Position numbers and translations under genes: made by a program. The notes beneath the pieces are model-generated. The model made no database searches, was not told the DNA's origin, and was given only the letters and a program-made list of their open reading frames with translations. Below are positions 8,942 through 17,694 of a DNA stretch of 64,000 nt, piece after piece. Within the stretch, counting starts at the first letter, position 1. Each line of letters opens with the position of its first letter. This DNA comes from UBA5704 sp036264355 (lineage in GTDB: Bacteria; Acidobacteriota; Thermoanaerobaculia; Multivoradales; UBA5704), in assembly GCA_036264355.1 (NCBI GenBank), contig DATARD010000408.1:1-64000 (forward strand). Direction: 5' to 3'.

Positions 8942-10022
8942 GGATGGCCTCCCTGCGTTCGGCGAGATGGCGCGGCTCGCGGCCGGCGGTGAAGGCGAGC
9001 AGCTCGGCGACGATGCTCAGCGCCACCTGCCGCGGCCCGTCGGCGCCGAGGTCCAGCCCCACCGGCCCGAAGACCCGCCCGGTGTCCGCCTGGGAGACGC
9101 CGATCTCGCGCAGGATGGTCTCCGTCCTCTCCCGCGGTCCCAGCGCCCCGACGTAGGGCACGCCCGCCGCGAGCAGCCGCCGCACCCACTCGCGATCTTG
9201 CGCCAGCGAATGCGTCTTCACCACGGCCAGCGAGCGCGCGGCAGGAGGCAGGGTGATCCCCGGATCTTCGGACCGGGCAAGGACGAGCCGGGCCGCCTGC
9301 GGGAACCACTCCGGAGCCAGCAGCGCCGGGCGGTGATCGAAGACGGTGACGCGGAATCCGGCGTCCGCGGCATAGGCGACGAGCGGCCGCGCGTCGTCGC
9401 CGGCGCCGCAGACGACGAGATGCGGCGGCGGCGGCGGCACCTCGAAGAAGATCCCGCGACCCGCGATCTCCCGCACCTCCGAACGGCTGGCCGGCGCGAG
9501 GCCGCGGCCGTGCTCCGCGGCGAGGACGTCGAGCTCCGCAGACCCCAGGGAGCCGTGGACGGTCCCCTCCGGCGTCATCACCAGCATCGAGCCCAGCCCT
9601 GAGCCTTCCACCACGGTGGCAATCCCGAACGGGGAATCGCCCGCCAGGAGCTTCCGCAGCCGCGCCGCCAGATCCGCCAGCGGGCCCTCCGTGGCCGGCT
9701 GCACGAAGACGTCCACCAGGCCGTTGCACCCGAGCCCCAGGCCCCAGACGATGTCCTCGTCCGCGCCGGTGCTGTAGTGCCGCAGACTCGGCGTGCCCGT
9801 CGCCATCACCCCCTTGGCCACCTCGCGCACGTCCGCCTCCAGACAGCCGCCGCTGACGCTGCCCAGGGTGTCACCCGTCTCTTCGATGAGGAACTTGGCG
9901 CCGGGCCGGCGATAGGCGGAGCCGACGATGCGCACCACTGTGGCGAGCGCCGCCCGCCTTCCAGCCTCTCTCAACTCGGCGAGCCGAGAGAGGATTTCCG
10001 CAGTTTCCTTCCAGTGGTTCAT
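8925..10022 (-). CDS. XdhC/CoxF-family Mo-cofactor maturation protein
   Basis: A 365-residue XdhC family protein with the N-terminal XdhC domain (VGSAYRRPGAKF, SVSGGCLEADV, GLGLGCNG) and a C-terminal Rossmann-like domain (LVVCGAGDDARPL). The family delivers sulfurated molybdenum cofactor to xanthine-dehydrogenase-type enzymes. The start is taken as the ATG at 10022 (MNHWKETAEIL), the better match to family N termini; the ORF could extend eight residues further. It is the first gene of the cox operon as drawn here, and no promoter is obvious in the short gap before it. Confidence 0.88.
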   Translation of the reverse strand: MNHWKETAEILSRLAELREAGRRAALATVVRIVGSAYRRPGAKFLIEETGDTLGSVSGGCLEADVREVAKGVMATGTPSLRHYSTGADEDIVWGLGLGCNGLVDVFVQPATEGPLADLAARLRKLLAGDSPFGIATVVEGSGLGSMLVMTPEGTVHGSLGSAELDVLAAEHGRGLAPASRSEVREIAGRGIFFEVPPPPPHLVVCGAGDDARPLVAYAADAGFRVTVFDHRPALLAPEWFPQAARLVLARSEDPGITLPPAARSLAVVKTHSLAQDREWVRRLLAAGVPYVGALGPRERTETILREIGVSQADTGRVFGPVGLDLGADGPRQVALSIVAELLAFTAGREPRHLAERREAIHAGSN

Positions 10023-10094
10023 ACCCGCCCCCCGGACCGGCGTCAAAGATACCTCCTACCCGCGACGGTTTCAACCGGGTCCTGGCGCGACTGG

Positions 10095-10121
10095 CGCGCC
10101 CGGCTGGCGAGGCCGGGCGCG
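10095..10121 (-). terminator. GC hairpin between the M23 peptidase and cox operon
   Basis: A perfect 10-bp inverted repeat (CGCGCCCGGC / GCCGGGCGCG) with a 7-nt loop sits 11 bases past the M23 peptidase stop and before the first gene of the cox operon, both on the minus strand. There is no clear T-run, so it may be a weak terminator, a transcript-stabilising hairpin, or a repeated palindrome. Confidence 0.4.
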
Positions 10122-10131
10122 AAACCCCTCC

Positions 10132-11082
10132 TCACAAAATCTGACCCGTCACCGAAGAGGTGAGCCCGGAGACGTCCTTCAACGTGACCTCGTACGAGCC
10201 GCCATGAGCGAGGGTGAGGCCGTCGAAGCTCACTGTCAGGCGATATTGGCTGGACTGGTCGTTGAAGCTCGCCGGCGCCAGCGTGATCCCCTGCGTCGGG
10301 TTGGTCGCGGTGAAGCCGCAATTCAACTTCTCGTTGAATCGCACCACCGTGCCGGCGCTCTGTGACACGAGCTTTCCGTTCCCGTCGAACACGCGCACTG
10401 CGACCTCGTTCAAGTTGAGATCGTCCACCGCGGCCTGCGCCGTCACCGACAGGACGGGGCTGCCGTTGACCGTGGTGATCGAAGTATCCAAGATGTCGGT
10501 CGCCGCGTCCGCGTTCTTGGGCAGATAGCCGAGCGGATTGCGGACATCCACCCGGTTCGGGCTGCCGTCCCTGACCTCGAAATGCAGATGGTAAATCGTT
10601 GCATTCCCGGTCATGCCGACTGCGCCGATGGGGTCGCCCTGCCCTACCGAGGAGCCGACGCTGAGACCCGCAGCATGGGCCGACAGATGGAAATAGTTGG
10701 TGTACAAGTGGTTGCCATGGTCGAGTTGTACGATCCGGCCGCCGCCGGGATAGAGCGGGCTCGCGCATGGCGGGTTGACCGTGTCGTTGGCGTTCTGCAC
10801 CGTGCAGCCGTTGGCGTCCGTCAGCAGACGGACATTGCCCTGCACAGCGGCGTAGACCGGCGTACCGAGCGGTGCGCGCAGATCCAGCCCTTCGTGGAAC
10901 TCATACAGGCCGGTGCTGCCTTTGATCCGCGGTCCAAACGCCGCGTTGATGGGCGAAGGAGCCGCCGTTGCGGACAATGGCCAGACGAAGCTCTGGGCCG
11001 AGGCCGCCTGTCCGCTCCAGGCGGCAGCAGAAAAAACAATCGCGAAGGCCAGGGTACGCCCGGCCTGAATCTGAAAGCTCAT
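10132..11082 (-). CDS. Secreted M23 family metallopeptidase
   Basis: A LytM/M23-type zinc peptidase of 316 residues, expected to cleave peptide cross-links in peptidoglycan outside the cytoplasm. An N-terminal signal peptide ends near ASAQS (residue 30). The metal ligands are visible as HEGLD (His63, Asp67) and HLHFEV (His165, His167), with the supporting His132 in YFHLS. After about residue 195 comes a ~120-residue beta-rich region that may be a binding domain. AAGGAGG precedes the start at good spacing. It stands as a single gene between the cox operon and the CHAT gene. Confidence 0.92.
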   Translation of the reverse strand: MSFQIQAGRTLAFAIVFSAAAWSGQAASAQSFVWPLSATAAPSPINAAFGPRIKGSTGLYEFHEGLDLRAPLGTPVYAAVQGNVRLLTDANGCTVQNANDTVNPPCASPLYPGGGRIVQLDHGNHLYTNYFHLSAHAAGLSVGSSVGQGDPIGAVGMTGNATIYHLHFEVRDGSPNRVDVRNPLGYLPKNADAATDILDTSITTVNGSPVLSVTAQAAVDDLNLNEVAVRVFDGNGKLVSQSAGTVVRFNEKLNCGFTATNPTQGITLAPASFNDQSSQYRLTVSFDGLTLAHGGSYEVTLKDVSGLTSSVTGQIL

Positions 11083-11262
11083 CGGGAACCTCCTTTTAGT
11101 AGGAGAGGTCAGGAGGGACCGATCGCTGCCTCAGATTCGCGCCACTCACCGACGACTCAGAGAGATGTACGCGGCGAACCGGGCATCGCTGACATGAGGT
11201 CAGCCGGCAACCGAGCCAACCACCAGGATTCAGGCGAGATCGTCCGCGGGAGCCGCCGCAGC

Positions 11263-14200
11263 TCAAGAACCGACCAGATGAAAAGCACCCCAGTGGGAGG
11301 GGTGACTGAAACCCCGAGCCTGCGGCTCCCGAGCCCGCAGCTCCTCAAGGATCCTGGTCGCGGTCGGCGGCGGCCACCAGGGGTTCCCAGAGCGCACGCA
11401 CCCTCGAAGGGCGTCCTCTGCGGCCTGCACCTTTTCGGAGTTCGTCGTGTCGCGCATCCAGATCTGGGCGTTGCGCAGGGCCTGGTCCGGCTCCAAGCCA
11501 CTTTGCAGCCAAAGACTGTAGAACGTCGACATCAGCAGCATCGTACTGAAGTCCGGAACGGGAGCCAGGGACGAGATCACACCTCCGGCGCCAGCCTGGA
11601 GCAGTCCCGACGGGAAGCTGACGACCTCCTCCGGCAATTGAAGACCGGGAACACCCGTCTCGCAGGCCGAGAGGACCGCAAGCCGGATTCCCTCGAGCCT
11701 CAGCTTGAGGATGTCTCCCAAGGTCAGGAGCTGATCTTCAGCCATCAGGAGCGAGCTCGCGAGAGGATCGGCGAGGTTGGCGTATCCGTGGCAACTGAAG
11801 TGCAACACATCGTGGCCTGGCAGAGCGCTGAGGACGTTGTCCCGTGTTGCCTGATGATGCCTAATGACTTCCGATTCCTTGAATTGGGCGGCGACCGCCA
11901 GGACCTCATGCTCTGAGCTCGGCAGCGGGGCCGCATGCATGGCGCTGGGTTGGTCGATGGCAAGCAACCTCTGCGGCGCGACTCTTTCTGCGATCCGCCG
12001 GGCCCCGAGCCATGTGCGTGCGTTGGGCGAGTACGAGACCGTCAGGAGATCCAGCAGATAAGTCCGGCCGGTGGGTCGGGTCGAATCTTCATACCAGGCG
12101 GTGTGCAGAGGCAGCAGGGCCAGCCGTCCAATAGGGATCAGACAAGCGGTGCGCAGCGTCGGGAACGCCTGGAGAATCGGGGCCAGAACGGCATCCCAAA
12201 GCCAGCGACCGCTCCGATCGATAGCCGCGCGCCAATTCTCGAAGTGGTCCAGCTCGCGTGATTCCTGCCAGGCGCGTTGAGCGCTCAGGAGGCCTGGCTC
12301 GCCACGGATCTCCTTTCCCCAGAGGGCCGCATTGAGCGCGTCCGTGGTCAAACCCGCAAGCCAGACCGGCGAGACAGAAGCAGGCTCAGAATCGGCGCCT
12401 GAGCCACGAGCCACGAGAGCGAGGCCGCCGACAGGCGTGGCGGCGACGTAGATCAGGGGCATGGTGGCAGAGGCGCGCCGGATCTCCTCGATCGTAGCGG
12501 GCTGAAGAAAGCCTTCGTACCCTGCCAATCCCTGGACGATCTCCAGAATGTGATCGATCTCCGCCCGGGTCTCGGCGAGCCTGGCGCGGGCTTCTTCCGA
12601 GAGGACCTCCTGATCGGAGAAGTGGTGCAACCGTCCGATCGCATCCTGATAGCGCTCCAGCAGATCCGCATGGCCGCTGGATGCCAGACGTTCGAGAGCG
12701 GTCCGCTCCCTGGCCAGGACCTCTCCAAGCAGACGCGCCTGGCCGCGCTCCAGGGCTTCGGCGGCTTCATCGCAGCGCCCGGTCTTGGCGAAGGCGAAGG
12801 CCGCGGACGCCGCCAAGCCCTGGGTCGACTCCAGCCAGGACTCCTTATCGCGCCGCAGGAACTGGATACGGACCAGTTTTTCACTTGCTTCCCAAGCATG
12901 TCCATAAGCGCGTTGCGCCTCGCTCCACTCGCCCTGCCTCACCGCGAGCGACAGCCACCGGTGCGCGGCCACCAGAGCCACATGGACCGCCGAGTCCCGC
13001 CCACTCTGCGCGGCGCGCTGGAACGCATCGATCGCCCGGCGCAAGTCGTCCGGAGACCGTGTGCGCTCCCATCTCAGAACCAGCGCGGATCCAAGCCGGA
13101 AAAGATCAGTGGCAAGCGTAGGGGAGTCTTGAGGGACGATCTGCTCCAGTCGCTCGTACTCGGCAATGGCGCGTTCAAGGTCCGGTTCATGGTGATTGGC
13201 TTCGTAGCGAAGCCGTATAGCATGAGCCAGGTTTCCAAGCCGCAACTGGAAGAGCGGACTCCTCGGGTCAGTCGTCCCGACGGCAGCCTCAAGAATTTTA
13301 ACGGCCCTCTCCAAGTCCTCGACCGAGCCGGTTACGGAGTGTCTGTCGAGTAAACCGTTGCCGAGCCCGTTCAGCCGGATGACATAGTCGAGAGAGTCCT
13401 CGGGTGTGCCTTGGCGGGCCTGCTCGAAGTTCTCGATCGCGCGGTTCAGATCGCCCCTGTCTTTTGAGTGGAGGAACCGGTTGCGCAAGGCGATGGCAAG
13501 GTTGTAGAGGACCGTCGGCCGGTACGGTGATTCTGGAAGGATCTCTCCAAGAGCCTCTTCGGACATTCGAATCATGGTCTGGAGATCCTCGATCGCCCCG
13601 ATCCTTTTGTAGCGCTCAAGGAACTTGATCCCCAGATTGCAGAGGTACATTGGAAAAAGAGGAGCGGCGTGAGGCGTCGCCTTTACGACTTCCTCCGCCA
13701 GCTCGATGCTCCGCTCCAGATGAGCTATTTTCCCAAGTTGTCCGTAGAGACTGTGCCAGAGAGAGGCCAGGTTGTTCATAAGGGCCACCCGCTCCCCGTC
13801 GTCCTCCGGGCCTGCAGCGGCCTCCTCATAGGAAGAGATGCTCGCCCTCAGATCGTCCAGTCGTCCCGAGCGCTCGTAGAGGAGCTTCAGCACGTAACCC
13901 AGGTTGCTCAAAACTTTCGGATTCCTGGGCGCCAGCCGCGCAGCTCGCCGTGCCAGCTCGAGCGCCTCCTCCAGATCGGAAAGCGATCTGGTGGTCTGAT
14001 AGCGCCGGCCCAGGAGAACGCTTTCGTTGTGTGAATTCATCCTCTCGTCGAAATCGCCCCGCGCTTCGCGAAGTGCCTGTTCCAGCAGGGGGTCCGAGCG
14101 ACTCTCGGAAGGCTTGGGCGGTCCACCGGGCTTGACCAGCAACGCCACCGACCAGATGCCGCGGGCGCGCTCGGAAGCTGGCATGATGAAGCCGCCGTAG

Positions 14201-15327
14201 TAGTCGGGATCGAAGTCGATGGCACGGCAGAACGCCTCCAGGGAGAGTCCCTCACAGCCGCTTCTGCCGGCAGCTTCGATCGCGATCTCCCAATGATCGC
14301 CGGCCTGGCATCCTTCCTCGTACAACGAGGGCTTCCCCGCGATCGTGCCGTCCATGGCTCGGCGATAAAGCGGCTCCGCACTCTCGGCGTCGAGCTCGGC
14401 GACGACCCTGGCGAGCTTGAGCACCGGCTCGACGTGATCAGGCGCAAGCTCGGCAGCTCGGCGGATCCTGCGGATCATCTCGTCGATCATGGGTCCGGAC
14501 TTGGCGCGAGCCCGATTCGTCCGGAGGTGCAGCAACTCTCCCAGGCCGTAGTGGCCCTCCCAATGCTCCGGGAATTCTTGCACCGCTTCGCGAAACAGGG
14601 CCTCAGCCTTCGCCAGGTTGCTCTCGTCCTGCCACTGGAGGCGCAGGTCAGCGGCCCGCCGGCAGAGCTCGCGAGCCGCGGCAGAGTCGACGGCGCCCCT
14701 CTCGACGGGAGCTCCTGGGATGCGCCGCGAATCGAGCAGGAGCCGTACGACCGGAACGTGCTGCCTGCTCGCTGCCAAGAGCAGCGGCGTGATGCCGTCG
14801 AGCATTTTCGGGTGCAGGAGCGCTCCCCTCCCGACGAGGATCTTCGCAGCCTCAAGGCGGCCGTGATATGCAGCCATGTGGAGGGGAGTCTCTTTCTGCG
14901 ATCCCCCAATGGCATTGATGTCCGCGCCACTGTCGAGAAGGCTGGAGACGATCTCCGCGTGCCCTTCGCAAGCCGCGTCGTGCAACGGGGTGAAACCTTG
15001 CTCGTTCCGGGGTTTGGGGTCCGCTCGAGCGGCAAGAAGCTGGCGGACGACGACTGCGTGGCCCAGGTTGGCTGCGACGTGGAGAGGAGTGATGCGCGTG
15101 TGCAAGCTGGCGTCGGCATCGGCGCCATGGGCGAGCAGCAGCCTCACCATTTCGGCGTCGCCGCGATGCACGGCGAGGAGCAGCGGCGTCACTCCGGAGG
15201 GCTCCCCACGAAGGTTCGGCGTTGCGCCGCGCGCCAGAAGGTCTGCGACAGTCCGCGTGTCTCCGTCCCGGCAGGCGAAGAAGAGCTGCTCGTTCAGGTT
15301 TGGAGGCGCGGTCGTCTGTCGATCCAT
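11263..15327 (-). CDS. Ankyrin-TPR-CHAT giant protein (caspase-like protease)
   Basis: A 1354-residue multidomain protein. Residues ~8-215 are ankyrin repeats (several copies of TPLHxAAxxGH and LLxxGADxN-like motifs). Residues ~220-900 are TPR-type helical repeats, including NLGYVLKLLYERSGRLDDL and related units. The C-terminal ~300 residues are a CHAT domain, a clan CD caspase-like peptidase. The catalytic dyad appears intact: His1180 in FSCHG and Cys1222 in SACETG. No signal peptide or membrane segment is seen, so it acts in the cytoplasm. CHAT proteins with repeat domains act as sensor-protease switches in stress, programmed cell death and defence. The substrate is unknown. Confidence 0.92.
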   Translation of the reverse strand: MDRQTTAPPNLNEQLFFACRDGDTRTVADLLARGATPNLRGEPSGVTPLLLAVHRGDAEMVRLLLAHGADADASLHTRITPLHVAANLGHAVVVRQLLAARADPKPRNEQGFTPLHDAACEGHAEIVSSLLDSGADINAIGGSQKETPLHMAAYHGRLEAAKILVGRGALLHPKMLDGITPLLLAASRQHVPVVRLLLDSRRIPGAPVERGAVDSAAARELCRRAADLRLQWQDESNLAKAEALFREAVQEFPEHWEGHYGLGELLHLRTNRARAKSGPMIDEMIRRIRRAAELAPDHVEPVLKLARVVAELDAESAEPLYRRAMDGTIAGKPSLYEEGCQAGDHWEIAIEAAGRSGCEGLSLEAFCRAIDFDPDYYGGFIMPASERARGIWSVALLVKPGGPPKPSESRSDPLLEQALREARGDFDERMNSHNESVLLGRRYQTTRSLSDLEEALELARRAARLAPRNPKVLSNLGYVLKLLYERSGRLDDLRASISSYEEAAAGPEDDGERVALMNNLASLWHSLYGQLGKIAHLERSIELAEEVVKATPHAAPLFPMYLCNLGIKFLERYKRIGAIEDLQTMIRMSEEALGEILPESPYRPTVLYNLAIALRNRFLHSKDRGDLNRAIENFEQARQGTPEDSLDYVIRLNGLGNGLLDRHSVTGSVEDLERAVKILEAAVGTTDPRSPLFQLRLGNLAHAIRLRYEANHHEPDLERAIAEYERLEQIVPQDSPTLATDLFRLGSALVLRWERTRSPDDLRRAIDAFQRAAQSGRDSAVHVALVAAHRWLSLAVRQGEWSEAQRAYGHAWEASEKLVRIQFLRRDKESWLESTQGLAASAAFAFAKTGRCDEAAEALERGQARLLGEVLARERTALERLASSGHADLLERYQDAIGRLHHFSDQEVLSEEARARLAETRAEIDHILEIVQGLAGYEGFLQPATIEEIRRASATMPLIYVAATPVGGLALVARGSGADSEPASVSPVWLAGLTTDALNAALWGKEIRGEPGLLSAQRAWQESRELDHFENWRAAIDRSGRWLWDAVLAPILQAFPTLRTACLIPIGRLALLPLHTAWYEDSTRPTGRTYLLDLLTVSYSPNARTWLGARRIAERVAPQRLLAIDQPSAMHAAPLPSSEHEVLAVAAQFKESEVIRHHQATRDNVLSALPGHDVLHFSCHGYANLADPLASSLLMAEDQLLTLGDILKLRLEGIRLAVLSACETGVPGLQLPEEVVSFPSGLLQAGAGGVISSLAPVPDFSTMLLMSTFYSLWLQSGLEPDQALRNAQIWMRDTTNSEKVQAAEDALRGCVRSGNPWWPPPTATRILEELRAREPQARGFSHPSHWGAFHLVGS

Positions 15328-15398
15328 GTCATTAGAGGATAGACAGCTTTTCGGGGCCTTTGTTGAGAGATCGCCATCTGTTCAAAGTCTTCCGGTCT

Positions 15399-15810
15399 TC
15401 ATGCCTTCCCACGAGCAGCCCGGCGAAGGCGCTCGAGCTCTTCTCGCAGTGGCTTCCAATAGGTCGCGTCAAGGCGCCGCTCCGCTTCCTCCTCATCGCG
15501 CAGCGCCCGCTCGAGCCCGCCGTTCGCGAGATTCCCGGAGGTCGCCAGCTTCAGGAGTGGTCTTTCCCCGGCCAGTTCTTCCACGACATCGGGATGAGCT
15601 CGAGCCGACTCGATCACCTCGGCGCCCAACTCGGCGAGGGCGGCCTCAAGGCGATCAAGATTGGTGGGGGGCCGGCAGCAGAGCCAGATCCAGATCGCGG
15701 CTAAACTCCGCTGCGCCGTACAACACGCAGGCCTGGCCGCCCATCAACAGGTGGGCGACCTGATGTCTCCGGATCGTAGAAAGGGCTTTGCGGATCGGGC
15801 TCGGGATCAA
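15399..15810 (-). pseudogene. Frameshifted nucleotidyltransferase (AbiEii-like) remnant
   Basis: The minus-strand frame beginning at a TTG at 15810 encodes KALSTIRRHQVAHLLMGGQA, then CVLYGAAEFSRDLDLALL, the glycine/DxD core of a minimal nucleotidyltransferase. It then hits a stop. A run of six G (15666-15671) where five would keep the frame explains this: after shifting, the frame reads PTNLDRLEAALAELGAEVIE and continues to 15399 with the helical tail typical of the family. A central stretch of the usual domain also seems to be missing. The gene is thus a nucleotidyltransferase damaged by an indel and probably an internal deletion, unless the G-run is a sequencing error. It starts inside the 79-residue gene, as intact pairs of this family do. 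Confidence 0.7.
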
Positions 15811-15940
15811 GGGAGCCTCCCATCGCTACATAGTGATGCCAGAGCCGGGCGCTCTCTTCCCAACGCTCCTGGGGTGTCATCCGGTACCACTCGGCCCACT
15901 CCGGCTCGCAGATGTCCTCGATTTCAATCATCGGCGTCAT
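15701..15940 (-). CDS. Small partner protein of a nucleotidyltransferase pair
   Basis: A 79-residue acidic protein (MTPMIEIEDICEPEWAEW...). Its C-terminal part (SLDPEPDPQSPFYDPE, then DGRPGLRVVRRSGV) is a recurring tail of small genes that sit directly in front of AbiEii-like nucleotidyltransferases in acidobacteria and related phyla. Here it overlaps the frameshifted nucleotidyltransferase remnant. By analogy it would be the antitoxin or regulator of a type IV-like module. With the partner broken it may be an orphan. Confidence 0.65.
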   Translation of the reverse strand: MTPMIEIEDICEPEWAEWYRMTPQERWEESARLWHHYVAMGGSLDPEPDPQSPFYDPETSGRPPVDGRPGLRVVRRSGV

Positions 15941-15954
15941 GCTAGCACGGCGAT

Positions 15955-16254
15955 TCAGGCGAGATCGTCCGCTGGCGGAGGCACGCTCGGATACGGCTCG
16001 ATAGGGCCTTCGAGGGCTCCGATGGCCGCGATGAAGAGGTGAGGAAAGGAGAGGGGGACCGTCTGGCAAAGACGCAGGATGCGCCGGCGTAGCGCAGCGG
16101 CTTCCTCACCGGGTCCCGAAGCGAGCCGGTAGAGCTCCCGCCAGGCCGCGATCTCCCCGCGGTCGAGGAGCTGAGCCAGGACCTCATCGCTCTCCAACGC
16201 GAGACCCGAGCGATTCCAGAGCGCCTGCGAGCGCGAGAGGTCGAAGCGGCTCAA
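15955..16254 (-). CDS. Small partner of AbiEii-like nucleotidyltransferase
   Basis: A 99-residue helical protein starting at a TTG whose codon overlaps the stop of the nucleotidyltransferase (TTGA at 16251-16254). Key parts are DLSRSQALWNRSGLAL, RGEIAAWRELYRLA and the tail PPPADDLA. No enzymatic motif is seen. The tight coupling to the 228-residue nucleotidyltransferase suggests they form a toxin-antitoxin-like unit. Which one is toxic is not evident. The last 21 bases of this gene are duplicated just past the CHAT gene. Confidence 0.75.
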   Translation of the reverse strand: MSRFDLSRSQALWNRSGLALESDEVLAQLLDRGEIAAWRELYRLASGPGEEAAALRRRILRLCQTVPLSFPHLFIAAIGALEGPIEPYPSVPPPADDLA

Positions 16255-16937
16255 CCTCCATCCTCCTTTTCGCCGAGCAGCAGGTCCGCCAGAACCCGGG
16301 CCCACAGACGCCCGCGCGAAGTCACGTGCTGCCAATCGTTCCACGGCGGCCGGAGCCCGCGATAGCTCGCCAGATCGATCTCCGCCGCATCGACAGGCCG
16401 GGCGGACCCCAGCCGTTCGACGACTTCGGCCAGCACCGAGGCGCCGCTCGGCTGGGGATAGAGCGCGTCGAGCGTCCGCAGAGCCTCGCGGACCCCCTCC
16501 TCACCGAGCCGCTCGAAGAGCACCACGGCGTCGAGATAGTCGCGGGTGGTGAAGCGGGTGGCGAGCAGCCAGGCCTTGATGCGCGCCATCTCGGCGAGCG
16601 TGGGTACCCGCAGCCCGGCGATCTCCTCGGTCTCCAGCGGCTGGACCCGGCGAAGCTGGCGGATGCCGGTCAGGACACCGTCGAGCTGCCCGAGGATCAG
16701 GACCGGTCGGCGGACCCGCGAGGTCTGCCAACCAGCGGCGGCTTCCAACTCGGCCAGTACCTCATCGAACCGCTCCCGGAGATCCGCCACGATGTGATCC
16801 CCATCCAGGCTGACCCGATGTCCGGCATGGAGCGCCGCGGCGGTCCCCCCTACCAGCACCGAGCCGGGCACCAACGCCTGGAGATGGCGCTCGGCTGCCA
16901 GCAGGCGCTCCCAGTCAGAATGAGTCTCTCCGGTCAT
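16251..16937 (-). CDS. AbiEii/AbiGii-type nucleotidyltransferase
   Basis: A 228-residue protein with the nucleotidyltransferase core: VLVGGTAAALHAGHR (residues 28-41) followed by SLDGDHI with Asp45 and Asp47 as the expected metal ligands. Further features are a central helical region (RVPTLAEMARIKAWLL) and a helical C terminus. AbiEii-like enzymes are toxins of type IV abortive-infection/TA modules that transfer nucleotides to RNA. This is the only intact member of three such genes between 15.4 and 19.9 kb and is translationally coupled to the 99-residue gene downstream. Confidence 0.8.
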   Translation of the reverse strand: MTGETHSDWERLLAAERHLQALVPGSVLVGGTAAALHAGHRVSLDGDHIVADLRERFDEVLAELEAAAGWQTSRVRRPVLILGQLDGVLTGIRQLRRVQPLETEEIAGLRVPTLAEMARIKAWLLATRFTTRDYLDAVVLFERLGEEGVREALRTLDALYPQPSGASVLAEVVERLGSARPVDAAEIDLASYRGLRPPWNDWQHVTSRGRLWARVLADLLLGEKEDGG

Positions 16938-17061
16938 GCTCCAAGGATAGCGCCGATACAGGGTCCTTTGGCCAATTCGGGAGCGCGAGCCGCATTAACC
17001 GCCTTTGTAGGGGAACGGCGGGGTGCAAAAGCACCACACCAGCTCTCGCCCATCACGACAT

Positions 17062-17565
17062 CTATGCCACCGCAAAAGTCTGTCGGATGATCTTCGCCAC
17101 CTCTGTGTTCCGCATATGGCGACGCAGCCGGCTGACACGCGCCTTAACCGTCCCAACCGGTACCCCAAGCTTCCTTCCCACCTCACTGTACGAGGTCCCA
17201 TCACCAATCTCTCGGAGCAACTCCCAATCTTGGGACGTCAGCTCCTCTGACAGCAAGGTGGTCACCTGCTGTAGGGCTATGACTTCGGTGGGGCCATGAT
17301 CGACATGCCGCACCTGGTGCTCATAGGCAACCTGTCTTGCCAACATGGTCCTGTGGCGATACTTGCCGGCCCTGTTAGCGCTCAGCGTTCGGTAGTGGCG
17401 TTCCATTGTCTCTGCATTCGTGGGGACCTCGCCAACCGCTAACTCCTCGATGATGAGGCTGATAGCCTCTTCTTGGCCTTGCGTGCGAGCGTTTACCACC
17501 CGCGAGTTGGCGGCCGTCTGAAGCCGCAGGAGAGTGCACCAGGGGAAAGGTAGGACTTCAACCAT
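17062..17565 (-). CDS. Sigma-70 region-4-like DNA-binding protein
   Basis: A 167-residue protein whose C-terminal third reads as an HTH of sigma-70 region 4: SQDWELLREIGDGTSYSEVGRKLGVPVGTVKARVSRLRRHMR. The N-terminal ~100 residues are helical but do not show a clear region 2, so it may be a divergent sigma factor or a sigma-like transcription factor. The start at 17565 is preceded by AGAAGGAGG. It lies 129 bases downstream of the GHKL ATPase on the same strand. Base composition of both is visibly less GC-rich than the cox genes, a hint of transfer. Confidence 0.7.
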   Translation of the reverse strand: MVEVLPFPWCTLLRLQTAANSRVVNARTQGQEEAISLIIEELAVGEVPTNAETMERHYRTLSANRAGKYRHRTMLARQVAYEHQVRHVDHGPTEVIALQQVTTLLSEELTSQDWELLREIGDGTSYSEVGRKLGVPVGTVKARVSRLRRHMRNTEVAKIIRQTFAVA

Positions 17566-17694
17566 CTCATGCCTCCTTCTGTTGCGGACCGCTCTGGTCC
17601 GCACGAGTCACGTGAACCCTCATCGCCTCGCACGACTCCGACCCAAGGGACGCTATGCCCAGGGCCGGAGTTTAGGTCGTGCAGGGAACTAATA

